Part shown: positions 35,935 to 43,876 of the stretch, piece by piece | Layout: every line of letters begins with the position of its first letter | Numbering within the stretch: the first letter of the stretch is position 1 | Source of the DNA: Nevskiales bacterium | GTDB lineage: Bacteria; Pseudomonadota; Gammaproteobacteria; Nevskiales; DATLYR01 | Assembly: GCA_035574475.1 (NCBI GenBank) | Contig: DATLYR010000166.1 | Span: forward strand, 1 to 43,876 | Reading direction: 5' to 3' | Length of the DNA: 43,876 nt | Notes under the pieces: model-generated | The model's database searches: none | Seen by the model: only the letters and a program-made list of their open reading frames with translations | What the model was told of the DNA's origin: nothing | Position numbers and translations under genes: made by a program

Positions 35935-36025
35935 AAGACGTTCTCTCCGCGTGAGCCGGATTGTGTCTCCGGCTGTGCGCTTCCTCTGATGCTGCGACCG
36001 GTGCCGGCAGCAGCCGTAAAAACGC

Positions 36026-36052
36026 TAATATACCCTTCCCTGAGCGTCAGGG
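36026..36052 (+). promoter_or_regulatory. Putative gmd promoter -10 box and downstream palindrome
   Basis: TAATAT (36026-36031) resembles a -10 box. It is followed by a perfect 15-base palindrome CCCTGA-GCG-TCAGGG (36038-36052) that would sit at or just after the transcription start. This is a classic place for a repressor site. It lies in the gap between the divergent TTG-start phosphatidyltransferase and gmd, and could serve both. No clear -35 box was found. Confidence 0.45.
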
Positions 36053-36078
36053 TACAAGTCAGGTTGAGGGCGAAGATA

Positions 36079-37170
36079 GTGACGAGAAAGCGCGCGTTGA
36101 TCACCGGCATTACGGGACAGGACGGGGCTTACCTGGCTGAGTTCCTGCTGGGCAAAGGATACACCGTCCACGGCATCAAGCGCCGCAGCTCGTCCTTCAA
36201 CACCGAGCGCATCGATCATCTGTACCAGGATCCGCACGCGCCGGGCCGGCGGATGATCCTGCACTACGGCGACATGACCGACGCCACCAACCTGATCCGC
36301 GTGGTGCAGGAAGTGCAGCCGGACGAGATCTACAACCTGGCTGCACAGAGCCATGTCGCGGTGTCCTTTGAGACGCCCGAGTACACCGCGAATGCCGACG
36401 CCCTGGGTACGCTGCGGCTGCTGGAGGCGATCCGTATCCTGGACATGGGCAAGCGCACGCGTTTCTACCAGGCCTCTACCTCCGAGCTGTATGGCCTCGT
36501 GCAGGAGACTCCGCAGCGCGAAACCACGCCGTTTTATCCGCGCTCGCCGTATGCCGCGGCCAAGCTCTATGCCTATTGGATCACGGTCAACTATCGCGAG
36601 GCCTACGGTTTCTTCGCCTGTAACGGTATCCTGTTCAATCACGAGTCGCCGATCCGCGGTGAAACCTTCGTCACGCGCAAGATCACGCGTGGCCTGGCGC
36701 GGATCAAGACCGGGATCGAAGAGCGCCTGTATCTGGGCAACCTGGATGCGCGCCGGGACTGGGGCCATGCCCGCGATTTCGTCGAGGCGCAATGGCTGAT
36801 CCTGCAGCAGGATCGCCCCGAGGACTACGTCATCGCCACCGGCACGCAGCACTCGGTGCGGGAGTTCGTGATGGCGGCGGCCGCGGAGCTGGGCATGTAC
36901 ATCGAATGGCGCGGTCACGGTTTGGAGGAGGTTGGCGTGGATACTGGGACCGGCAAAACGATCGTGGCAGTCGATAAGCGCTACTTCCGCCCGACCGAGG
37001 TTGACACGCTGCTGGGCGATGCCAGCAAGGCGCGCAAACAGCTGGGCTGGTCGCCGAAGGTCGGCTTTACCGAGCTGGTCCGCGAGATGGTGCAGGAGGA
37101 CCTGCAGATCGCTGAACGCGACAAGCTGGTGAAGGACCAGGGCTATCGCACCTTCCGGCACCATGAATAA
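36079..37170 (+). CDS. gmd: GDP-mannose 4,6-dehydratase
   Basis: This 363-residue SDR enzyme makes GDP-4-keto-6-deoxymannose. It has [20 protein letters not shown] (NADP loop), [37 protein letters not shown] and [15 protein letters not shown] (YxxxK), then [17 protein letters not shown]. All are typical of Gmd. I chose GTG 36079 because GAGGG lies eight bases before it and the homologous region begins there. The open frame extends further upstream across the intergenic region and is not credible. It overlaps fcl by eight bases. Confidence 0.95.
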   Translation: MTRKRALITGITGQDGAYLAEFLLGKGYTVHGIKRRSSSFNTERIDHLYQDPHAPGRRMILHYGDMTDATNLIRVVQEVQPDEIYNLAAQSHVAVSFETPEYTANADALGTLRLLEAIRILDMGKRTRFYQASTSELYGLVQETPQRETTPFYPRSPYAAAKLYAYWITVNYREAYGFFACNGILFNHESPIRGETFVTRKITRGLARIKTGIEERLYLGNLDARRDWGHARDFVEAQWLILQQDRPEDYVIATGTQHSVREFVMAAAAELGMYIEWRGHGLEEVGVDTGTGKTIVAVDKRYFRPTEVDTLLGDASKARKQLGWSPKVGFTELVREMVQEDLQIAERDKLVKDQGYRTFRHHE

Positions 37171-38119
37171 AACCGACCGGATATACGTGGCCGGCCACCG
37201 CGGCCTGGTCGGGGCGGCGATTCTCCGGCAGCTGGCGGCGCAAGGGTACATCGACCTTGTGCTGCGCGAGCGTCAAGAACTGGATCTGACCAGCCAGGCG
37301 GCCGTAGACGAATTCTTCCGCCAGACGCGACCGGCTTATGTGTTCCTGGCCGCTGCAAAGGTCGGGGGCATCGCGGCCAACAGCCGTTATCCTGCGGACT
37401 TCATCCGTGACAACCTGCAGATCCAGACCAACGTCATCGACGCGGCCTGGCGCCATGGTGCGCGCAAGCTGGTGTTCCTGGGCTCGTCCTGCATTTACCC
37501 GCGCGAGGCCCCACAGCCGATGCGCGAGGACGCGCTGCTGAGTGGCCCGCTGGAGCCGACCAATGAGTGGTACGCCGTGGCCAAGATCGCCGGCATCAAG
37601 ATGTGCCAGGCCTATCGCCGTCAGTACGGATTCAACGCGATCTGCCTCATGCCGACCAACCTGTACGGACCCGGCGACAACTTCGATCTGCAGAACTCGC
37701 ATGTGCTGCCCGCCCTGATCCGCAAGTTTCATGAAGCCAGACTGCAGGGGCAGGCGAGCGTGACCGTCTGGGGCAGTGGCCAGCCGCGGCGTGAATTCCT
37801 GCACGTGGACGACCTGGCCGATGCCGCCCTGTTTCTTGCCCGGCATTACGACGATGAGGCGATCATCAACGTCGGTACGGGCGAGGACCTGACCATCACC
37901 GAGCTGGCGCAGCAGGTCGCGAGAGTGGTCGGTTTCACGGGCGACATCGTTTATGACCGCAGCAGGCCGGACGGGACGCCGCGCAAGCTGCTCGACGTCA
38001 GGCGCCTGCATGCATTGGGCTGGCGTCACCGCATCCCGCTCGAGGCGGGAATCCGGCAAACCTACGACTGGTATCGGGAGCATGCCAAGGATGGCAGTGT
38101 GCGGCTGGCATCGGGATGA
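37163..38119 (+). CDS. fcl: GDP-L-fucose synthase
   Basis: This 318-residue SDR epimerase/reductase has the NADP loop [39 protein letters not shown], and the YxxxK in [28 protein letters not shown] and [13 protein letters not shown] complete the pattern. It converts GDP-4-keto-6-deoxymannose to GDP-L-fucose, so fucose is probably part of the glycan. It begins inside gmd and overlaps the WcaJ-like gene by ATGA, forming a coupled three-gene set. Confidence 0.95.
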   Translation: MNKTDRIYVAGHRGLVGAAILRQLAAQGYIDLVLRERQELDLTSQAAVDEFFRQTRPAYVFLAAAKVGGIAANSRYPADFIRDNLQIQTNVIDAAWRHGARKLVFLGSSCIYPREAPQPMREDALLSGPLEPTNEWYAVAKIAGIKMCQAYRRQYGFNAICLMPTNLYGPGDNFDLQNSHVLPALIRKFHEARLQGQASVTVWGSGQPRREFLHVDDLADAALFLARHYDDEAIINVGTGEDLTITELAQQVARVVGFTGDIVYDRSRPDGTPRKLLDVRRLHALGWRHRIPLEAGIRQTYDWYREHAKDGSVRLASG

Positions 38120-39540
38120 GACCGCGGCGTCAAGCCGACATCCTGGCACTGTCGCTCTGGCTGCTGCCGGTGATGGACATGCTCATCGTGATCTGGGCTG
38201 CGATCGTGTCCAGTTTGGCGATGGACCAGCTGCGTGATCCGGACCTGTGGCCGTGGTCAACGCACTACCGCGCCGGCGTGCTATTTGGCGCCATCCTGAC
38301 TCCGCTGGTTTTTCACCGGTTCGGCCTGTACCGCTCGCATCGCGGCGAGAGCCTGGCCGTGGAACTGATCCAGGTGACCGGCGCCTGGCTCGTGGTGCTC
38401 GGTATCCTCGCGGTCATGGCCATTGCCACCAAAACCAGCGTGATTTATTCCCGCCTGTGGATGGGCGGATGGCTGCTGGTCGGCTGTGTCCTGTTCTGGA
38501 TTTTCCGCATTGCTCTGCGGCTGACGGTTGCGCAGCTGCGTGCCCGAGGCTGGGACACGCGCGACATCGTCATGATCGGTTCAGGGGTGGAAGCGGCGCG
38601 TGTGGTGCGCCGGCTCAAGGGCCTGCGCGGTGCAGGCTATCGCATCGTGGGCTATTTCTCCGTTCCGGGCACGCCGGATCCGCTGTTTGCCAGTTTCCGC
38701 TGTCTGGGTGACATCGAGCACATCGTGCCGGTTCTGGAGCGGTTGCCGCATGCGCCGGACCAGGCCTGGATTGCGCTACCGGCAGAGCGTCCCGATCTGG
38801 TTAGGCTTGCGGCCACGCAGCTCGGCCAGACGACCCTCGACTGCCGCCTGGTCCCGGACACGCGCGAGTTCAACATCCTGAATTATGCCGTCAGCCAGGT
38901 GGCGGGCCTGCCCGTCATCAACCTGAGCTACAGCCCGATGACCGGTATCAACCGGATCATCAAGGCGATCGAGGACCGTGTGCTGGCGCTGCTGATCCTG
39001 AGCCTGGTGGCGCCGCTCATGCTACTGATCGCGCTGGCTATCAAGCTGGATTCACCGGGACCGGTGCTGTTCCGGCAGAAACGCCATGGCTGGAACGGTG
39101 AAGAGATCACCGTGCTCAAGTTCCGCACCATGGTGATGCACCGCGAAAAGGACGGCCATGTGACCCAGGCCAAGCGTGGCGATCCACGCGTTACCCGCTT
39201 GGGCCATTTGCTGCGGCGCACAAGTCTGGACGAGCTGCCGCAATTCTTCAATGTTCTGGCAGGTACCATGTCAGTGGTCGGGCCGCGTCCGCATGCGGTC
39301 GAGCACAATGAAATGTACAAGAAGCTGGTCAGCGGCTATGTGCTGCGCCACAAGGTCAAGCCCGGCATTACCGGCTGGGCCCAGGTCAATGGCTACCGGG
39401 GCGAAACGGAATCCCTGGAGATGATGAGAAGGCGCATCGAATACGATCTTTACTACATCGAACACTGGTCAATATGGCTCGATTTGACTATAGTGGCCCT
39501 GACTTGTATCCGGGGCTTCGTGTCCAGCCGTGCATATTAG
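38116..39540 (+). CDS. wcaJ: WcaJ-like undecaprenyl-phosphate sugar phosphotransferase
   Basis: The 474-residue protein starts with about four transmembrane segments and a nucleotide-binding-like domain (DIVMIGSGVEAARVVRRL). A C-terminal bacterial sugar transferase domain follows: LDSPGPVLFRQKRHGW, VLKFRTM, RRTSLDELPQFFNVL, VVGPRPHAVEHNEMY, KVKPGITGWAQVNGYRGETES and DLYYIEHWS. This last part is very like E. coli WcaJ, which loads glucose-1-phosphate on undecaprenyl phosphate. It therefore starts repeat-unit synthesis for a Wzy-type glycan. Other hexose-1-phosphates are possible. It follows fcl by overlap. Confidence 0.9.
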   Translation: MRPRRQADILALSLWLLPVMDMLIVIWAAIVSSLAMDQLRDPDLWPWSTHYRAGVLFGAILTPLVFHRFGLYRSHRGESLAVELIQVTGAWLVVLGILAVMAIATKTSVIYSRLWMGGWLLVGCVLFWIFRIALRLTVAQLRARGWDTRDIVMIGSGVEAARVVRRLKGLRGAGYRIVGYFSVPGTPDPLFASFRCLGDIEHIVPVLERLPHAPDQAWIALPAERPDLVRLAATQLGQTTLDCRLVPDTREFNILNYAVSQVAGLPVINLSYSPMTGINRIIKAIEDRVLALLILSLVAPLMLLIALAIKLDSPGPVLFRQKRHGWNGEEITVLKFRTMVMHREKDGHVTQAKRGDPRVTRLGHLLRRTSLDELPQFFNVLAGTMSVVGPRPHAVEHNEMYKKLVSGYVLRHKVKPGITGWAQVNGYRGETESLEMMRRRIEYDLYYIEHWSIWLDLTIVALTCIRGFVSSRAY

Positions 39541-39602
39541 ATTGGCCGGGACCTCGGATGAGAGGGAGAAGCGGAGCGCGTTATTGGCTTAAGGACCTGT
39601 GC

Positions 39603-40835
39603 ATGAAACAGCCAGGCAGGACAGGTGGCACACCAAGACTCGCAACATTCGCGTGCTGCGCCTTGTTTGCCGCAATTGCCGGAGCAGCCATCGCCGAAGA
39701 CCAGGAAGGCGCGCTGGGCATGAAGGTGGGTGCTGGCAGCCGCCTCTTGCTGTCGCTTGGCGTAGGCACGCGTTACGCCAGTAACTACTACTACCAGGAG
39801 AGCGACGAGGAATCCGCCGTGGGACTCGTTGTGAGGCCTTCTGCGCTGTTGCTGACGGATCGCGGAGCGTTGCGTTATCAGTTCTCTGCCACCGCAGAGG
39901 CTGGTGCGTTCAACCTCGAAGGTGACGCGGATGATTATCTTGATGGCGGCCTCGGCGCCAAGTTCGACTGGAAGCCGCTGACACGCCATTACTTCAGCGG
40001 CGGCGCCAGCTGGATCAGCGATCACGACCCGTTTGGCACGCGCCGCACCGAGGCGGCTGGGCTGCTGGATCGCAAGCTGGATCGCTGGGAGCAGACGGCC
40101 GGCAATTTCCTCTACCGTTTCGGCGCGCCGGAAGCGAAGATGAATCTGGAGGGCGAGTTATCCGCGTACGACCGTGAGTACACCACCAACCGCGATTCGA
40201 CTCAGTTCCTGGATTTTGACTCTGTTGCTCTTCGTGGCACCGCGTACTACAAGATCAGCTCCAAGACCAGTCTGCTGGCAGAGGTGATCGGCGCCGACAT
40301 CGATTACGACAAGATCGCAGTGGGTTCGGCCTCACGCTCTGGCGAAATGACGCGTTACCGGGTGGGTGCGCGCTGGCTGGCTACGGGCAAGACCACGGGT
40401 GACGTACGACTCGGCCGCGTGGAGCGTGACTTCGATTCTCCGGTGCAGGACAGCTACGATGAGTTCGACTGGCAAGTCGTAGTCAGTTGGGAACCAAGAA
40501 CACGGGATCGGCTCAGTCTGACGACAGGCCGCGAGCCTGAGGAGAGCTATCTGAATGCAGCCAGCCTGATCGATCATCGCTACTACCGCCTACGCTGGGA
40601 GCATGACTGGACAACCATGCTCAAATCCCGGCTGACTTATTCATTCGGTGACCTCGACTATCGCGGCATTACCCGCCATGACGAGGTGCAGGAATGGTCA
40701 CTGGATCTCGAGTACAAACCTGCACGGCGCTGGGCTCTGTTCGGTGAGATTGCATTGCAGGAGCGGGACTCCAATGTGGCGCTCCGTGACTATGACAATA
40801 CGGTTATTTCTGCAGGTATTCGTCTAACCTATTAG
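39603..40835 (+). CDS. Outer-membrane beta-barrel protein of the exopolysaccharide machinery
   Basis: The 410-residue protein has an N-terminal signal peptide (basic start, LATFACCALFAAIAGAAIA, cleavage near AEDQ). A long run of alternating polar/aromatic strands follows, and it ends in ISAGIRLTY, the terminal aromatic residue typical of outer-membrane barrels. A good AAGGA lies seven bases before ATG 39603; longer starts overlap wcaJ. It lies between the WcaJ-like gene and the OPX gene, as do EpsL-like and BBP2-like barrel proteins in other exopolysaccharide loci. It probably supplies the outer-membrane pore that the short OPX protein lacks. Confidence 0.78.
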   Translation: MKQPGRTGGTPRLATFACCALFAAIAGAAIAEDQEGALGMKVGAGSRLLLSLGVGTRYASNYYYQESDEESAVGLVVRPSALLLTDRGALRYQFSATAEAGAFNLEGDADDYLDGGLGAKFDWKPLTRHYFSGGASWISDHDPFGTRRTEAAGLLDRKLDRWEQTAGNFLYRFGAPEAKMNLEGELSAYDREYTTNRDSTQFLDFDSVALRGTAYYKISSKTSLLAEVIGADIDYDKIAVGSASRSGEMTRYRVGARWLATGKTTGDVRLGRVERDFDSPVQDSYDEFDWQVVVSWEPRTRDRLSLTTGREPEESYLNAASLIDHRYYRLRWEHDWTTMLKSRLTYSFGDLDYRGITRHDEVQEWSLDLEYKPARRWALFGEIALQERDSNVALRDYDNTVISAGIRLTY

Positions 40836-40860
40836 CCATCAGTTGTCACGGGTTTAATCA

Positions 40861-41448
40861 GTGCTGCACCATCTCGTGAGAGTCTTTGTCTCGCTATGTT
40901 TGATGATCGTAGCGAGCGCAATGCATATCGCCCCCGCCGCTCCGCCGGGGACCGCACCGGTGGCAGCAAACGCAGTTTCCAGCGAGGAGCGTGATTACCG
41001 CCTCGGGGTCGGCGATGTCATCCGTATCGACGTGCACAACGAGCCGGACCTGACGTTGGAGGTGCAGCTGCCTACTACCGGGACTTTCGACTATCCCTTC
41101 CTGGGTACGATACGGGCAGTCGGATTGACGGTGGCGCAATTACAGAACCGTCTCACGGAGGGGCTCTCTGGGGACTACCTGATCAACCCCGCAGTGAATG
41201 TCCGCGTGACGCAGTACCGGCCCTTCTATGTACGCGGCCAAGTGCGTAATTCCGGCGGGTTCCCCTACATCCTGGGACTGACCGTGGAAAAGGCCATCAC
41301 CGTGGCCGGCGGCTTCACCGATCGCGCCTCTCTGAAGAACATCTACTTGATCAAGGAAAACGCCACGCAGGAAAGCAGGGTCAAGGTAGGCCTTGATTCG
41401 CCTGTAGCGCCCGGCGACACCATCATCGTTGAAGAGAGCCTGTTCTAG
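40861..41448 (+). CDS. Polysaccharide export protein (OPX, short Wza-like)
   Basis: This 195-residue secreted protein has a signal peptide (VFVSLCLMIVASAM), a poly-export domain (YRLGVGDVIRIDVHNEPDL, FDYPFLGTIRAVGLTVAQL, LINPAVNVRVTQY) and one SLBB domain (YVRGQVRNSGGFPYILGLTVEKAI to PGDTIIVEE). It ends there, without the C-terminal amphipathic helix of Wza, and no lipobox cysteine is visible. It probably forms only the periplasmic part of the exit channel. GTG 40861 is used, with GTG 40876 as an alternative; neither has a clear ribosome-binding site. It lies between the barrel and the Wzc-like gene. Confidence 0.88.
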   Translation: MLHHLVRVFVSLCLMIVASAMHIAPAAPPGTAPVAANAVSSEERDYRLGVGDVIRIDVHNEPDLTLEVQLPTTGTFDYPFLGTIRAVGLTVAQLQNRLTEGLSGDYLINPAVNVRVTQYRPFYVRGQVRNSGGFPYILGLTVEKAITVAGGFTDRASLKNIYLIKENATQESRVKVGLDSPVAPGDTIIVEESLF

Positions 41449-41468
41449 GCATCGGAGTCGTGACATCC

Positions 41469-43658
41469 ATGGATAAGCAGACGATGGCCCCGATGCCTAC
41501 TCCACAGGAGGAGCCACTGATCGATTTGCGCGAGCTATTGCGCATTCTGAATCATTACAAGTGGGGTATTGCCAGCATTACCTTTGTTGCCGCACTGATT
41601 TCTGTGATGGCGGTGTATTCGATTACCCCTACCTACCAAGCGACGGTAACGATCCTGATCGAAGCCAAGGGCAACGTGCCTGTGGCTCAGGTACAAGATG
41701 TCTATGACCCCGGTTATGGGCGGATGGAGTATTACGGCACGCAGTTCACGATCATCAAATCGCGCGAATTGGCACGACGAGTCGTCGAAAGACTCGATCT
41801 GACTAAACAACCAGAGTTTGCCATGCCGGAGCCTGGTATGGTCGAAAAGCTGGACTGGCGCAAGTTTCTTCCCTTTCTTCCACAGACCCAAGACTTGGCG
41901 GAACAATCCGAGAGCGAGCGCGCCGCGGCGCACAAGGAATGGGTGATAGCAGAGTTCGGTCGTCGTCTTACCGTCGAGCCCATCTACAGCTCGCAGCTGA
42001 TGAAGGTCAGCTTCGAATCCGAAGATCCAGAGCTGGCTGCGTTGGTAGCGAATACCTTGGCTGAGCTGTTCATCGAGAGTTCCCTCGAAGCACGACTGGC
42101 AGCGGCACAAAAAGCCAGTAGCTGGCTGACTCAGAAGCTGGAAGGTCTGCGCGAAGACCTGCAGAAGGCGGAGCAGGCACTGCAAGCGTTTCGTGAACAG
42201 GAACAGCTCGTGAACGTCGGTGGTGAGCGCGGTTTGGTCGAGGAAGAGCTCACCGACAACGCGCGCCGGCTGCGCGAGGCGCGCAAGAAGACTGCAGAAC
42301 TGGCCAGCGCTTACTGGAAAATCCAGCAGGCTGGGGATGATCCTGGCAAGCTCGAAGACGTCAGTACGCTGCTGCAAGATGACGTAGTTAGACGCGCAAA
42401 AGAAAGCGTGCTACAGGCCTCCGAGACGGTGAAGCAGTTGGAGTCCCGTTATGGGCCGAAGCATCCACAGATGATCGCTGCGCGCGCACGACTGGATGCC
42501 GCCACCTCGGCGTATCGCACACAGCTGATCACAGCGGCCAAAGGGGTCAAGGCCGAGTACGAGATCGCACGTGAAAGTGAGCGTCTGCTTACCCAATTTG
42601 AGACAGGTGCACGTGGCACGATCCGCGGGCTGGACCGCAAGCAGTACCAGTTGCGCGCGCTGGAACGTGACGTTGAAACCAATCGCCAGCTCTATGACAT
42701 GTTCCTGGCGCGGTTCAAGGAAACGGATCTGACTGGACAGTACGAGGTGCTCAACGCGCGCGTGGTCGATCCGGCGGTCCCACCACAGCGCCCCTTCAAA
42801 CCCAAGAAACGCAAGATTGTGTTCCTGTCGACGCTGGCCGGCTTGTTGCTGGGTCTGCTGCTGGCGGGCCTGAGTGCCTTGCTCAGCGACATGGTGCGCT
42901 CGGGCGAAGAGCTGGAATCCCTGACCGGAACCCCCGTGCTGGGCGTACTGCCGCTGCTCGGTGCCGGTGCGCGCAAGGATCTGCCGAATCAGATGCTGCA
43001 CGCACCCCGCAGCGGGTTTGCGGAAGGCATACGCAGCATCCGAACCGGCGTGCTGTTATCGGACCTTGACGTCAAGAAAAAACGCCTGGTGGTGACGTCG
43101 TCGGCACCTGAAGAAGGCAAGACCACAATTGCCATCAATCTGGCAGTCGCGCTGGGTCAGATCGAGAAGGTTCTACTGCTGGAGGGCGATCTGCGCAGGC
43201 CGTCGATCGCGGCAAAATGCGGTATCAAGGACAAATCGCCGGGCATGATCGAATGGCTGTCCAATGCCAAGCCGCTGGAAGAGTGCATCTACCGCCATGC
43301 CGAGGCCAACATCGATATCCTGCCGGTCGGCAAGGTCCCGCCCAATCCTGCCGAAATTCTGGCCTCGGGGCGTTTTCACAAGCTGGTCGAGCTTCTGATG
43401 GACCGCTATGACCGGATCATCATCGATTCGGCGCCCTGTCACGCGGTCAGCGATACCGTACTGCTGGCCCAGAACAGTGACGGCATGATCTTCGTGGTGC
43501 AAGCGGATGTCACCGGCAAGCGCCTGATCCGCAGTGCGATCAAGCATCTGCGACATGCACGTGTACCCATCGTCGGGTCGGTTGTGAACCAGATCGATCT
43601 CAAGCGGCATGGTCACTACTACGCCAGCTACTACTACAACTACGGCTACTACGCCTGA
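41469..43658 (+). CDS. wzc: Wzc-like chain-length determinant and tyrosine autokinase
   Basis: This 729-residue inner-membrane co-polymerase has a Wzz domain with its first membrane segment at about residues 35-55 (WGIASITFVAALISVMAVYS). A long coiled-coil periplasmic part (LREDLQKAEQALQAFREQ, ETVKQLESRYGPKHPQM) and a second segment before SDMVRSGEELE follow. The BY-kinase domain shows Walker A SAPEEGKTT (K551), Walker A' LLEGDLRRPS (572-) and Walker B RIIIDSAP (D653). Eight tyrosines lie in the last 16 residues, the usual autophosphorylation cluster. It controls length and export of the Wzy glycan. ATG 41469 fits GGAG 12 bases upstream better than GTG 41460. Confidence 0.93.
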   Translation: MDKQTMAPMPTPQEEPLIDLRELLRILNHYKWGIASITFVAALISVMAVYSITPTYQATVTILIEAKGNVPVAQVQDVYDPGYGRMEYYGTQFTIIKSRELARRVVERLDLTKQPEFAMPEPGMVEKLDWRKFLPFLPQTQDLAEQSESERAAAHKEWVIAEFGRRLTVEPIYSSQLMKVSFESEDPELAALVANTLAELFIESSLEARLAAAQKASSWLTQKLEGLREDLQKAEQALQAFREQEQLVNVGGERGLVEEELTDNARRLREARKKTAELASAYWKIQQAGDDPGKLEDVSTLLQDDVVRRAKESVLQASETVKQLESRYGPKHPQMIAARARLDAATSAYRTQLITAAKGVKAEYEIARESERLLTQFETGARGTIRGLDRKQYQLRALERDVETNRQLYDMFLARFKETDLTGQYEVLNARVVDPAVPPQRPFKPKKRKIVFLSTLAGLLLGLLLAGLSALLSDMVRSGEELESLTGTPVLGVLPLLGAGARKDLPNQMLHAPRSGFAEGIRSIRTGVLLSDLDVKKKRLVVTSSAPEEGKTTIAINLAVALGQIEKVLLLEGDLRRPSIAAKCGIKDKSPGMIEWLSNAKPLEECIYRHAEANIDILPVGKVPPNPAEILASGRFHKLVELLMDRYDRIIIDSAPCHAVSDTVLLAQNSDGMIFVVQADVTGKRLIRSAIKHLRHARVPIVGSVVNQIDLKRHGHYYASYYYNYGYYA

Positions 43659-43684
43659 GCGGTTGCGTGAGCAGGCGGTCGCCT

Positions 43685-43876
43685 ATGATCCCTGTTACTC
43701 GCTCCCGTTCCCTCTCCGGCTTGGGGTTCGCCGGTCTGCTCCTGATGGCCTCACTGGCAATGGTGGCTCTTGACGGCCGCTGGCTGCTGGCTGAGGGTTA
43801 CATCCGCTACGCGATAGAGTACCTGCGCAACGGAAGCCATGGACAGGATGGCCTCGTGGCGGCGGAGTGGGCCGTT
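43685..43876 (+). CDS. Membrane-anchored protein of unknown function (3'-truncated)
   Basis: The frame runs from ATG 43685 to the right edge (64 residues), with an in-frame GTG at 43667 as an alternative start. It begins with a basic stretch (TRSRSLSG) and a single hydrophobic helix (LGFAGLLLMASLAMVAL). A non-hydrophobic region with EGYIRYAIEYLRNGSHGQDG follows. I do not recognise a family. Being directly after the Wzc-like gene suggests a role in the same machinery. The rest of the gene lies outside the window. Confidence 0.55.
   Translation, partial: MIPVTRSRSLSGLGFAGLLLMASLAMVALDGRWLLAEGYIRYAIEYLRNGSHGQDGLVAAEWAV

Noticed and set aside
35857-36078. N-terminal extension of gmd back to 35857
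   Set aside because: The added residues do not belong to Gmd and overlap the divergent phosphatidyltransferase and its promoter region. GTG 36079 has a proper ribosome-binding site.

Overview
The window looks like a high-GC gammaproteobacterial chromosome. The evidence is the Fe-S type methylcitrate pair AcnD/PrpF, an ArfB/AcpH pair, FabH, and colanic-acid-like WcaJ and Wzc-like proteins. I cannot name the genus from sequence alone. There is no gene-free stretch longer than about 150 bases, and I saw no rRNA, tRNA, CRISPR array or insertion sequence.

Region 1 (1-3736) is housekeeping. It holds a 5'-truncated sirtuin deacylase, formyltetrahydrofolate deformylase (purU), a reverse-strand pair (acpH then arfB, 4-base overlap), and a divergent fabH behind a palindrome-plus-TATAAT promoter. 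Region 2 (3762-9831) is a methylcitrate-cycle operon for propionyl-CoA use: prpB, prpC, acnD and prpF. No prpD or prpR is seen. Small inverted-repeat elements of the 'GTCATTCCGGCGAAAGCCGG' kind, and of a CCCTCTCC/GGAGAGGG kind, sit between these genes.

Region 3 (9902-43876) is one very large surface-polysaccharide locus. It opens with UDP-xylose synthase, a TylF-like methyltransferase and a bacterial relative of plant UDP-arabinopyranose mutase (RGP/GT75). A Wzm/Wzt ABC exporter follows, with an extended Wzt C-terminal domain. Then come about twenty genes dominated by methyltransferases (nine in the locus, three of them FkbM type) and glycosyltransferases (two GT8, five canonical GT2, one HlpA-like). 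A sub-island (29907-35934) holds a TagD-like cytidylyltransferase and a glycerol-1-phosphate dehydrogenase. These converge on a reverse operon of a CDP-alcohol phosphatidyltransferase, a Wzy-like polymerase and two GT4 enzymes. The last part (36079-43876) is forward: gmd and fcl (GDP-L-fucose), a WcaJ-like initiating phosphoglycosyltransferase, an outer-membrane beta-barrel, a short OPX export protein, a Wzc-like co-polymerase/tyrosine kinase, and the start of an unidentified membrane-anchored protein.

Read together, the locus encodes sugar-nucleotide supply (UDP-xylose and possibly another UDP-pentose, GDP-fucose, possibly CDP-glycerol), assembly by many transferases, heavy O-methylation, and components of both export routes: ABC-transporter (Wzm/Wzt) and Wzy-type (WcaJ, Wzy, Wzc, OPX). 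No Wzx flippase is in the window. The most unusual points are the RGP-like protein next to UDP-xylose synthase, the G1P/CDP-alcohol module, the two-part outer-membrane exit, and the duplicated FkbM/GT8 and GT2 blocks.
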